A DNA stretch of 12,081 nucleotides from JBIQLO01 sp044464175 (GTDB lineage Bacteria > Planctomycetota > Phycisphaerae > Tepidisphaerales > Tepidisphaeraceae), in assembly GCA_044464175.1 (NCBI GenBank), contig JBIQLO010000118.1:1-12081 (forward strand). Reading direction: 5' to 3'. A model generated the notes under the pieces. It searched no databases. It had not been told where the DNA came from and saw nothing but the letters and a program-made list of their open reading frames with translations. Position numbers and translations under genes: made by a program. Positions 1-6,515 of this stretch are shown in pieces (position 1 is the first letter of the stretch; each line of letters begins with the position of its first letter).

Positions 1-148
1 ACCAACGAACCCAATCGAACCAAACCCAATTCCCCCCTGGCGCTATCAAAAACAACGATTTCCCCCCCGAACCCAACACGCCGTATTTCCCAACGAACCC
101 ACCGCCCCAAAACCTCCCCTGGCCCCGGAGCGCCAAATGGGAATTTCA
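1..148. other. Non-coding C-rich intergenic stretch
   Basis: No convincing gene is visible here. The plus strand is C- and A-rich and low in complexity, with a 12-bp direct repeat (CCAACGAACCCA) at 2-13 and 90-101. A 7-bp inverted pair, TGGCGCT at 38-44 and AGCGCCA at 129-135, could form a distant stem. No ribosome binding site or family-like protein appears in any frame. It is probably the region upstream of the pseudopilin promoter. Confidence 0.5.
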
Positions 149-178
149 TTGACAAATCACACGGAAAGCAGGTACCGT
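149..178 (+). promoter_or_regulatory. Candidate sigma70-type promoter for the pseudopilin gene
   Basis: A perfect -35 hexamer TTGACA lies at 149-154, followed after 18 bases by TACCGT at 173-178, which matches the -10 consensus at only three of six positions. Transcription would start near 185 and leave a leader of about 100 bases before the pseudopilin start. The -35 is strong and the -10 weak, which would suit a regulated promoter. Confidence 0.4.
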
Positions 179-182
179 ATGA

Positions 183-202
183 ACACGCTCATACAAGCGT
201 GT
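183..202 (+). promoter_or_regulatory. Inverted repeat at the predicted start site (operator or leader hairpin)
   Basis: ACACGCT (183-189) and AGCGTGT (196-202) are perfect 7-bp complements separated by six bases (CATACA). The element sits immediately downstream of the candidate -10. The position suits a repressor operator. It could instead be a hairpin at the 5' end of the transcript. No regulator gene is present in the window. Confidence 0.4.
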
Positions 203-226
203 GTACATCTCGAGTCCCTGCCGGAT

Positions 227-248
227 GCCTCGCCCCCTCAGGGCAGGC
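227..248 (+). other. GC-rich hairpin in the pseudopilin leader
   Basis: GCCT (227-230) and GCCC (232-235) pair with GGGC (241-244) and AGGC (245-248), leaving C231 bulged and a five-base loop. This eight-pair stem lies in the predicted untranslated leader, about 25 bases upstream of the ribosome binding site. A role in mRNA stability or control is possible but not shown. Confidence 0.3.
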
Positions 249-285
249 GGGACCGGAAACCGGGGGAGACTAGCGGAGAGTGGTC

Positions 286-978
286 ATGACGCTGCAACGG
301 AACAAAAAACAAGGGCCCGGCGGCTTCACGCTGGTGGAACTGCTGGTCGTCATCGGAATCATAGCAACCCTCATCGCCATGCTCCTGCCCGCCCTGAACA
401 AGGCGCGGGAGGCGGCCAACTCCGTCGCCTGCATGAGCAACCTGAAGCAGATCGGGCTGGCGGTGACCATGTACGAGAACGACAATCACTACTGGCTCCC
501 CCCCTGCCTGCGCTACACCGCCAACGAGGAGTGGTACATCTATCTCGATCCCTATCTGCCCAACGGCATGACCACCCAAAATGCCCACGGCGTCTACCGC
601 TGTCCCTCCCAGGATTTTCCCATCAACCCCACCTGGCTCAGCTACGGCATGAACGAGTACATCGGCGGGATGGTCCGCAGCGACTACAGCCCCGCCATCG
701 TGATCTGGGACCCCTACATCTACAACATGCACAAGCTGACCCGCTTCATCCATCCCAGCGACACGGTGCTGGTGACGGACCTGAAACACGGGCCCAGTAC
801 CAACAACTATCCCGGAGCCCTCTTCTTTTTTGACGACGTCGCCGTTGATATGGATTTCCGGCACAACAACGGCATCAACGTTTTGTGGGTGGATGGGCAT
901 GTGACCCACGCGCCGCGCAGCGAGGCGACAAAGTGGCCCTCCAGCCCGACGCTGTCGGGCTATGGGAATTATCGTTGA
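286..978 (+). CDS. Type II secretion/pseudopilin-like protein with H-X9-DG motif
   Basis: A 230-residue protein of the prepilin-type cleavage/methylation class. After a short basic leader, cleavage by the prepilin peptidase is expected between G13 and F14 (GGFTLVELLVV), with the conserved Glu at E18 (position 5 of the mature protein) and a hydrophobic helix running to about residue 36. Near the C-terminus H193, nine residues, then D203-G204 give the H-X9-DG motif that defines a large pseudopilin family expanded in Planctomycetes, Verrucomicrobia and Lentisphaerae. I chose ATG 286 because GGAG at 275-278 sits seven bases upstream; GTG 280 is an alternative that adds two residues. These proteins are presumed to be anchored in the inner membrane as pseudopilin-like subunits, but their function is unproven. 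Next downstream on the same strand, 76 bases away, is an exported TIM-barrel protein. Such pairing of pseudopilin-like genes with glycosidase-like genes recurs in these phyla. Confidence 0.9.
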   Translation: MTLQRNKKQGPGGFTLVELLVVIGIIATLIAMLLPALNKAREAANSVACMSNLKQIGLAVTMYENDNHYWLPPCLRYTANEEWYIYLDPYLPNGMTTQNAHGVYRCPSQDFPINPTWLSYGMNEYIGGMVRSDYSPAIVIWDPYIYNMHKLTRFIHPSDTVLVTDLKHGPSTNNYPGALFFFDDVAVDMDFRHNNGINVLWVDGHVTHAPRSEATKWPSSPTLSGYGNYR

Positions 979-1021
979 AGGGCGGGAAACTCCCGGATTT
1001 CAACAGGAATTGATGGGGCAT

Positions 1022-1038
1022 GGCCCGCGATGCGGGCC
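1022..1038 (+). other. Hairpin just upstream of the TIM-barrel gene's ribosome binding site
   Basis: GGCCCGC (1022-1028) and GCGGGCC (1032-1038) form a perfect 7-bp GC stem with a three-base loop, eight to ten bases before the AGGAAGGA ribosome binding site at 1045-1052. No T tract follows, so it is not a standard terminator. A smaller stem (CGGGA 983-987 with TCCCG 991-995) lies just after the pseudopilin stop. These may tune mRNA processing or translation between the two genes. Confidence 0.35.
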
Positions 1039-1054
1039 CAGTAAAGGAAGGATT

Positions 1055-2626
1055 ATGAAATCAGTCGGCGTCTTGGCGGTCGGGGTGGCGGTCTTCTTCT
1101 GGGCGTTGGCGGGCGGATCGGCGCGAGCCTATCCCCCGGTGGACAAGCCCCAGCCCTTCTACATGGGCGTGTACATGTACGAATACCAGATGGCGCGGGT
1201 CGCCAAGGAGCAGGGGGTGGAGTTCGACGCCTTCCTCGAGGAGCACCTCAAAAACCTGCAGGCCCACGGCGTCAACGCCATCTACCTCGGCGGCGCCAGC
1301 CAGCAGAAATTCCCCGCCGAACTGGCGCTGTTCAAAAAATACGGCATCCGCGTGATCCCCCAGCTGGATTTCGCCTACTTCCAGCCTTCATGGGATGACA
1401 AGGCCCTTGAATCCTACGCCAAAACCGCCGCGGCCTTCATCAACCAGTATGCCGATGACCCCGACATCATCGCCTTCAGCGTCCGCGAGGAGGTGCCCCA
1501 GAACGCGATCAACGGCTTGAGCCGCTATTACGCCGCCATCCTCTCTATGGCCCCCAAAGCGCGCTTCCAGCTCATCAACAACAACCTGGGCGCCCCCACC
1601 TATCTGGCCGTCCCCGACCCCGCCATCATGGGCACCGACCGCTACGCCTTCTGGTGGGAGTTCTCCGGCGGCGGTTATCTCGCCTCCCCCACCTTCGCCC
1701 TGAACTGGACCCGCGAGCAGTCGGAGCGCTACTACCAGCAGTCGGCCAAGCGCGGCGCCGAATTCTGCCTCGTCGTCACCCAGGGCGGCATGATCGCGCC
1801 GGGGCTGGCCAATAAATTCGGCGGCGACGGCCCGATCACCTACCCCCCCACCCCCAAAGAGCAGGAGCAAATCCGGGCGCGGATTCACCGCCTGGCCGCC
1901 GACGGACGCATGGGATGGAAGCAGTTCGACACCCCCAAGGGACGCCGCTACGACGTCTGGCACTACTACCGCCTGCCCGGCAACTGCATGCGGGCGCTGG
2001 CCTGGACCGGCGTGCTGACCGGCGCCAAGTCCTTCTATGTCTATTCCTATCAGCCCTCGGACAAAAAGACCGCCGCGATGACCTTTGAGTCGGCCGCGTC
2101 GATGGACAACCCGCCCAGCGAGCATGACTGGTTCACGCTGGCCGGGCGCAAGGGGCTGGACAACCCCCAGTTTGACGAATTTGCCCAGGCCGGAAAGGAA
2201 ATCCGGCGCTTTGAGGGAATCATCACCCGGATGGAGCGGACCAACCAGACCCTGATCCAGTGCGACCAGAAAGGCATTTTCCACAACGCCTTCATGCTGC
2301 CGACAATGCACGGACGCATCGTCGTGGTCCAGAACTCGAACGTCGGCACCTGGCCGGCCAACAGCGCCCGCTTCTTCAAGGAGAGCGATGACGTCCGCAT
2401 CGACGACAACGCCAACCTGGTCGGCTACAAAGCCTTCACGGAGCCAATGCAGGTGCACTTCAAACTGACCACGCCCGCCGAGGGAGCCACCGGCGTCTAT
2501 GACCTCTCCACCGGCAAAAAGCTCTCGGCCTCCGATGGCGCCTACCAGGTGCCGGTCGGACCGGGATCGGGAACCCTGATCTTCATCGGCTCCCCCCAAG
2601 AGGCCGCGGCCGTGGGAAAACTGTAA
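1055..2626 (+). CDS. Secreted TIM-barrel protein, glycoside hydrolase-like
   Basis: A 523-residue exported protein. A Sec signal peptide covers residues 1-25 (MKSVGVLAVG start, cleavage after ARA). Eight strand-like segments can be read in the order of a (beta/alpha)8 barrel: about 36-41, 74-80, 98-105, 138-146, 170-177, 190-200, 235-245 and 326-332. A beta-rich C-terminal region (about 405-515) looks like an accessory sandwich domain. Strand 4 ends in SVREEV, so E145 or E146 could be the acid/base of a clan GH-A enzyme. Strand 7 ends in VTQGG, with Gln (Q243) where that clan has its nucleophile Glu, so catalysis is uncertain. I cannot name a GH family or substrate. ATG 1055 is chosen over the in-frame start at 962 because it has a good ribosome binding site (AGGAAGGA) and begins the signal peptide. 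It probably acts in the periplasm or outside the cell on a polysaccharide (inference). Confidence 0.8.
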   Translation: MKSVGVLAVGVAVFFWALAGGSARAYPPVDKPQPFYMGVYMYEYQMARVAKEQGVEFDAFLEEHLKNLQAHGVNAIYLGGASQQKFPAELALFKKYGIRVIPQLDFAYFQPSWDDKALESYAKTAAAFINQYADDPDIIAFSVREEVPQNAINGLSRYYAAILSMAPKARFQLINNNLGAPTYLAVPDPAIMGTDRYAFWWEFSGGGYLASPTFALNWTREQSERYYQQSAKRGAEFCLVVTQGGMIAPGLANKFGGDGPITYPPTPKEQEQIRARIHRLAADGRMGWKQFDTPKGRRYDVWHYYRLPGNCMRALAWTGVLTGAKSFYVYSYQPSDKKTAAMTFESAASMDNPPSEHDWFTLAGRKGLDNPQFDEFAQAGKEIRRFEGIITRMERTNQTLIQCDQKGIFHNAFMLPTMHGRIVVVQNSNVGTWPANSARFFKESDDVRIDDNANLVGYKAFTEPMQVHFKLTTPAEGATGVYDLSTGKKLSASDGAYQVPVGPGSGTLIFIGSPQEAAAVGKL

Positions 2627-2643
2627 CCGCCGCTATGGGCGGC
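2627..2643. terminator. GC hairpin between convergent genes
   Basis: Directly after the TAA of the TIM-barrel gene, CCGCC (2627-2631) can pair with GGCGG (2638-2642), or GCCGC (2629-2633) with GCGGC (2639-2643). The site lies in the 33-base gap between convergent stop codons and could serve both strands. No T tract follows on either strand, so it is only a weak intrinsic-terminator candidate. Confidence 0.3.
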
Positions 2644-2659
2644 CTCGCCGAAGCCGCGC

Positions 2660-3682
2660 TTAGAACTGCCACCCGACGCCCAGCATGTACCGCACATCGT
2701 TCTTGTGCGCCCCGGGTGCCGGCGTGGCGTCGTAGCGCCATTCGATCTTGATTTCGGAGAACATCTTCTTGGTCAGCGCCGCCCGCAGCCCGGCATCGGC
2801 GTTGAGGTTGAAATCCGAAGCGCGCTCCAGGCTGGGAAGGTATTCCAGGTTGTGAAACAGCGTGACCGAGTCGTTGAGCTTCTTGTCCACGTGATACGCC
2901 AGCCGCGCTGAGGGGTGGTTGTCCGTCCCGTCGTTGTTGAAGTTCTCATACACCCATCCCAAACCCGCTTCGGTGGAGAGATGGAAGTCATCTCGCTCAA
3001 ACCACTGATAGCCCAGACCGACGCCGGGGCTGAGGCGCAGGTTCAGATCCGCGATCCGGTCGCGCTCCGCGCGGATCAGGGCGTAGCCGTAAAGCTTTTT
3101 GCTGAAAAAGTAGTCGTACTTGCCCAGGAGGAACCAGTTGTCGGCCGTCGTGGCGACGTCGCCGGTGGTCGGGTCCTTGCTCTTGGCGAAGTAGTAGCCC
3201 GCGCCCAGCGTGATGCGGTCGTCCTCGCCGCGCCGGACGGCGTCGGCATTCAGGCTGAAGGCGTCGGAATGGGTGTTGCCCCGGGTCAGGATCCCGCTGG
3301 CGGTGATTGAGCCGGTCCAGTGAGCGGCGGGCGGATTGATCGCGCTGATCGCGCCCAGGTCGAGCGTCTGCGGCTTGATCTGCGGGCTGCCGGCCGTGGT
3401 GACCTGTCCGGAGGCGCCCGTCCGCACCGACTGATGCAGCACCGTCCCATCCTGAAGGTGGATCTCCAGCGGATGGGTGGTGGAGAAGGTCTTGACCTCC
3501 TTCAGGTCGATCTTGATTTCCCCGGCCACCTCCGTCTGGACGGTGAGCTTTCCATCGGCCAGTTGCTTGATCGTGCCGGTGAGGCGGTCGCCGTTGTTAA
3601 ATACAATGTCGTCCGCGCGGGCGGCCAGGGGAAGGGCCGCGCCCAGCGCGCAGACCCAAAGGGCAATGCGTCGAGAGATCAT
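2660..3682 (-). CDS. DUF481 family outer-membrane beta-barrel protein
   Basis: A 340-residue exported protein. The signal peptide covers residues 1-23 (MISRRIALWV start, cleavage ARA before DD). Residues about 24-117 form an N-terminal domain rich in short strands (DDIVFNNGDRLTGTI). Residues about 121-340 form the DUF481 barrel, with the GNT turn at 135-137, alternating aromatic strands and a terminal Phe (GVGWQF), as expected for a protein inserted in the outer membrane by BamA. The family is named after a salt-stress-induced protein; its transport role is unknown. ATG 3682 is set by AAGGAG at 3693-3688, five bases upstream; the open frame that continues further upstream runs antiparallel through the SLC13 gene and is not coding. 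It lies 80 bases after the SLC13 gene on the same strand, but has its own promoter-like sequence and a hairpin in its leader, so it may be separately expressed. Confidence 0.88.
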   Translation of the reverse strand: MISRRIALWVCALGAALPLAARADDIVFNNGDRLTGTIKQLADGKLTVQTEVAGEIKIDLKEVKTFSTTHPLEIHLQDGTVLHQSVRTGASGQVTTAGSPQIKPQTLDLGAISAINPPAAHWTGSITASGILTRGNTHSDAFSLNADAVRRGEDDRITLGAGYYFAKSKDPTTGDVATTADNWFLLGKYDYFFSKKLYGYALIRAERDRIADLNLRLSPGVGLGYQWFERDDFHLSTEAGLGWVYENFNNDGTDNHPSARLAYHVDKKLNDSVTLFHNLEYLPSLERASDFNLNADAGLRAALTKKMFSEIKIEWRYDATPAPGAHKNDVRYMLGVGWQF

Positions 3683-3701
3683 GGAAACTCCTTTTTCCTT
3701 C

Positions 3702-3723
3702 CGGCCCGCCTCCTTGCGGGCCG
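3702..3723 (-). other. 5' leader hairpin with a Shine-Dalgarno-like loop
   Basis: On the minus strand an 8-bp GC stem (CGGCCCGC with GCGGGCCG) closes a six-base loop that reads AAGGAG, the same hexamer as the real ribosome binding site of the DUF481 gene about 17 bases further on. The predicted transcription start (near 3722) falls at the foot of the stem, so the mRNA could begin with this structure. No T tract follows, so it is not a terminator of the SLC13 gene. Confidence 0.4.
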
Positions 3724-3728
3724 CGGGT

Positions 3729-3756
3729 ATCATGTTACCGCCCATGGATTTGTCAA
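3729..3756 (-). promoter_or_regulatory. Candidate promoter for the DUF481 gene
   Basis: On the minus strand a perfect -35 TTGACA (3756-3751) is followed after 16 bases by CATGAT (3734-3729), a four-of-six match to the -10 consensus. It occupies the 80-base gap after the SLC13 stop codon and predicts a start near 3722. Confidence 0.45.
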
Positions 3757-3762
3757 CCCCGT

Positions 3763-5574
3763 TTAATGAAACGGAAAGACCATCGGCGTAACCAGAACCG
3801 TGATCCCCATCACCAGCAGGTCCAGCGGCAGCCCCGCCCGGATAAAATCCCCAAACCGGTACCCCCCGGGACCATAGACCATCAAATGCGTCGTGTACCC
3901 CAGCGGCGAGGCATACCCGTTGGACGCCGCCATCGCCACCACAATGGCAAAGGGCATGAAATTCACCCCCAGCGCGGCCGCCGCGGCGCGCGCGATCGGA
4001 AACGCCAGCACCGCCGAGGCGTTGTGCGTGACGACGTAGGTGAACAGGAGCGTCATGACATAAACCCCCAGCAGCACCCCCCACGGGCCGCCGTGGCGAA
4101 ACAGCCCGATGAGCGCCCCCGCCACGCCGGTCGCCAGCCCGGTGGTGTACATCGCGTGCCCGATCCCGAAGGCCGCCCCGATCGCGATGAGCGTCGACCA
4201 GTCGATGCTGCGGCGGGCCTGTTCCTGCGAAAGACAACGGCTCAGCAGCATGGCCGCCGCCGCCAGCAGCGCGGCGTTGAAGACGCTGATGTGCAGCACG
4301 CTCTCAAGCGCCATCAGCAGCACCATCACCAGCAGAATGCCCACCGCCCAGGGGGCCTTTTCATGCCGCATCGGGCGGGATTCGGCCACGCTGGAGACCA
4401 GGAAGAAATCGCGGTTGTCCTGGTGGCGACGGTGCCAGTGGGCCGGCGCTTCCAGCAGCAGCGTGTCGCCTGACTGCAGAACAATGTCCCCGATCTTGCC
4501 CCCCAGGCGCTGCCCGTTGCGGTGAACGGCGATGACCGCCGCCTCGTAGCGCGAGCGAAACTGCCCCTGGCGGATGCTCATCCCAACCAGCGGACAGGTA
4601 TTCGAGACGACCGCCTCCATCAGCAGCCGGTTGTGGCGCGGCTCGGCCAGTTTGAAGACCTGATCGGTGGCCGGAACCAACCCCCGGATTTTCCGCAAAT
4701 CGACAACCGAACTGACCACGCCCACAAAGATAAGGCGGTCGCCGCCCCGCAGAATCTGCTCCGGACCGACGGCCGGAATCGTCTCCCCATCCCGCTCGAT
4801 CTCCACCAGATACGCCCCGGGAAGCTGGCGCAAACCCGCCTTTTCCACGCTCTGGCCGTCGATCGCGCTGGCCGGCTGGACGAGCATCTCCACGGTGTAC
4901 TGGCGCGGATCGGCCATCTGCGCCTCGGCCGTCGCGCGGTCGGGCAGAATCCACCGCCCGGCCAACAGCAGATAGATCAATCCCGCGATGGCGACCGGCA
5001 ACCCCACCGCCGTGATGGTGAACATCCCCATCGGATGAAGCGTCGGATCGCTTTTGACCGACTCCAGGATCATCCCCTGCACCACCAGATTGGTGCTGGT
5101 GCCGATCAGCGTGCAGGTGCCGCCCAGGATGGCGGCATAGGAAAGGGGAATCAGCAGCTTGGAGGGACTCAGTCCCATCTTTTTGGACCAGTCCCGAACG
5201 ACGGGAATGAACATCGCCACCACGGGGGTATTGTTCAAAAAAGCGCTGATCGCCGTCACCGGCGCCATCATCCGCCACTGCGCGGAAGTGACCGTCCTGG
5301 GACGTCCCAGCAGGCGCTCGGTCAGCAGCGACAGCGCACCGGTCTGCACCAGCCCCTCGGCCACAATAAACAGCACGCCCACGGTCAGCAGCGCCTCGTT
5401 GCCAAACCCGGCCGCAATCTGGCGGGGCCCGGGAAACCGATCCGAAACCGCCGACCCGGTCAGCAGCAGCGCCACCCCGAACATCAGAATGGTCTCCGGC
5501 CGGGCCCAGTTGCGCGCCAGCCCCACCAGCAGCCCCACCAGCACCACCAACATCGCCCACGCTTCCCAGCCCAC
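3763..5574 (-). CDS. SLC13-family anion permease with two RCK_C domains
   Basis: A 603-residue inner-membrane transporter of the divalent anion:sodium symporter (SLC13/DASS) family. The N-terminal membrane half (about 5-210) contains FLNNTPVV (113-119) and the GTSTN motif (158-162); the C-terminal half (about 408-600) contains THNAS (516-520) and a GYASPLGY segment. These match the paired ion- and substrate-binding hairpins of the family. Between the halves lie two TrkA_C/RCK_C domains (about 227-297 and 316-397), as in the bacterial and algal members often assigned to sulfate transport, although substrate cannot be read from sequence. The start is GTG 5574, supported by AAGGAG at 5586-5581, six bases upstream. 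It follows the ABC permease by 92 bases on the same strand, in a locus preceded by a polycysteine leader ORF, which makes sulfate or another sulfur oxyanion the best guess. Dicarboxylate or tellurite-related substrates remain possible. Confidence 0.9.
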   Translation of the reverse strand: MGWEAWAMLVVLVGLLVGLARNWARPETILMFGVALLLTGSAVSDRFPGPRQIAAGFGNEALLTVGVLFIVAEGLVQTGALSLLTERLLGRPRTVTSAQWRMMAPVTAISAFLNNTPVVAMFIPVVRDWSKKMGLSPSKLLIPLSYAAILGGTCTLIGTSTNLVVQGMILESVKSDPTLHPMGMFTITAVGLPVAIAGLIYLLLAGRWILPDRATAEAQMADPRQYTVEMLVQPASAIDGQSVEKAGLRQLPGAYLVEIERDGETIPAVGPEQILRGGDRLIFVGVVSSVVDLRKIRGLVPATDQVFKLAEPRHNRLLMEAVVSNTCPLVGMSIRQGQFRSRYEAAVIAVHRNGQRLGGKIGDIVLQSGDTLLLEAPAHWHRRHQDNRDFFLVSSVAESRPMRHEKAPWAVGILLVMVLLMALESVLHISVFNAALLAAAAMLLSRCLSQEQARRSIDWSTLIAIGAAFGIGHAMYTTGLATGVAGALIGLFRHGGPWGVLLGVYVMTLLFTYVVTHNASAVLAFPIARAAAAALGVNFMPFAIVVAMAASNGYASPLGYTTHLMVYGPGGYRFGDFIRAGLPLDLLVMGITVLVTPMVFPFH

Positions 5575-5600
5575 GCAATTCTCCTTTGGAGAAAGCGAGC

Positions 5601-5658
5601 ATCATAGTGATATGACCGCGAAAATAAATAATTCCTACAGATTTAATATGGAATATGG
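5601..5658 (-). promoter_or_regulatory. AT-rich promoter/operator candidate for the SLC13 gene
   Basis: In the 92-base gap after the ABC permease the minus strand has TATGAT (5606-5601), a five-of-six -10 match, with a poor -35 (TTTATT, 5628-5623) 16 bases away. The region is much richer in A and T than the surrounding genes. A tandem direct repeat AATATGG AATATGG (5645-5658 on the plus strand) overlaps the palindrome ATGGCCAT (5655-5662), which could be a regulator site. Read-through from the ABC operon is equally possible, because I see no terminator. Confidence 0.35.
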
Positions 5659-5666
5659 CCATTATC

Positions 5667-6515
5667 TTACCTCAGACCAAAGCCGACACGAACGCGGCGT
5701 TCCAAGGCGGCAAAGACAAGGGTGTCCATCAGCATGCCCAGGAAAATCATGACGGCCATGACCGCCACGACTTGGGCGACGTCGGAGAAGTCACGTCCGG
5801 TCTGGAGGAGGAATCCCAGGCCATGCCGCTGGACGGCCAAGATCAGTTCCGCGCCCAGGAGGGAGCGCCAGGCGAAGGCGAACCCCTGGCGCAGGCTGCC
5901 GGCCAGGGCGGGAAGGCTGGCCGGGAAGAGGACATGGCGATAGAGCCGCCATCCATGGGCGCCCAGCATCTGCCCCGCCCGCTGGTAGAGCGGCGGGATG
6001 GTTCGCAGGCCGTCGCGCAGGGCGATGGCGAAAGCGAAGCCGCTGCCCATCACCAGCACAAAGAGAATGGCCGATTCGTTGATGCCGAACAGGAGAATTG
6101 CCAACGGCACCCAGCAGACGCTGGGGAGGGATTGCAGGCCCAGGAACAGCGGGCCGATCAGGCGGTCCAGCGCTCCCCAGCGCCAGGTCAGCCATCCCAG
6201 AACGCCGCCCAGGAGGACGCTGGCGCAGAATCCGACGGCCAGACGCGCTTCGCTGATCAGAATCGCAGAGATCAGCGGACTGGGCCAGAGCGATTCGACG
6301 CGATTCCCCTGCTCGCCCCGTGGATGCAGCGGCCAGCCGGAATGGAAGGGTTGGCCGAAATACGTCTGGATATTGAGCATGTTCATCGTGGCGTCGATGA
6401 CGTGGCTGGGGGCGGGAAAAATCCATGGCTTCCATTGTATTGCCCTATATGCCCCCTCCCATGTCAACAAGACCGCGATCCAGATCGCCAGGCGTCCGAG
6501 GTTTCCAGTATTCAT
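5667..6515 (-). CDS. ABC transporter permease, SsuC/TauC/NrtB type
   Basis: A 282-residue inner-membrane protein of the binding-protein-dependent permease superfamily (BPD_transp_1). A first helix lies near residues 8-24 and about five more between 90 and 270. The cytoplasmic coupling (EAA-type) segment is at about 180-202, GQMLGAHGWRLYRHVLFPAS, where the partner ATPase docks. Compared with the family, residues about 52-77 form an extra polar periplasmic stretch before the second helix. The start is taken as ATG 6515, which begins the usual short N-terminus. It has no clear ribosome binding site and lies 71 bases inside the ATPase gene, so translation is probably coupled. It should form a homodimer with two ATPase subunits and accept substrate from the upstream lipoprotein. 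Family members carry sulfonates, taurine, nitrate or pyrimidine precursors; the Cys-rich leader favours a sulfur source (inference). Confidence 0.88.
   Translation of the reverse strand: MNTGNLGRLAIWIAVLLTWEGAYRAIQWKPWIFPAPSHVIDATMNMLNIQTYFGQPFHSGWPLHPRGEQGNRVESLWPSPLISAILISEARLAVGFCASVLLGGVLGWLTWRWGALDRLIGPLFLGLQSLPSVCWVPLAILLFGINESAILFVLVMGSGFAFAIALRDGLRTIPPLYQRAGQMLGAHGWRLYRHVLFPASLPALAGSLRQGFAFAWRSLLGAELILAVQRHGLGFLLQTGRDFSDVAQVVAVMAVMIFLGMLMDTLVFAALERRVRVGFGLR

Noticed and set aside
962..1054. In-frame N-terminal extension of the TIM-barrel protein
   Set aside because: It would overlap the end of the pseudopilin gene, lacks a ribosome binding site and would bury the signal peptide that begins at 1055.
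1388..2599. 403-codon open frame antisense to the TIM-barrel gene
   Set aside because: High-GC antisense shadow: the plus-strand protein has a signal peptide, ribosome binding site and ordered fold, and this one shows no family features.
3702..3723. Intrinsic terminator for the SLC13 gene
   Set aside because: The stem is strong but is followed on the minus strand by purine-rich sequence rather than a T run; it fits a leader hairpin better.
4522..5607. 361-codon plus-strand frame opposite the SLC13 gene
   Set aside because: Rich in Gln, His and Arg with no recognisable domain; it mirrors the transmembrane codons of the real gene.
4361..5662. 433-codon minus-strand frame beginning five bases after the ABC permease stop
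   Set aside because: It has a tolerable start context but overlaps the SLC13 gene in another frame and becomes low-complexity Gly/Ala/Asp/Arg sequence, typical of a GC-rich shadow.
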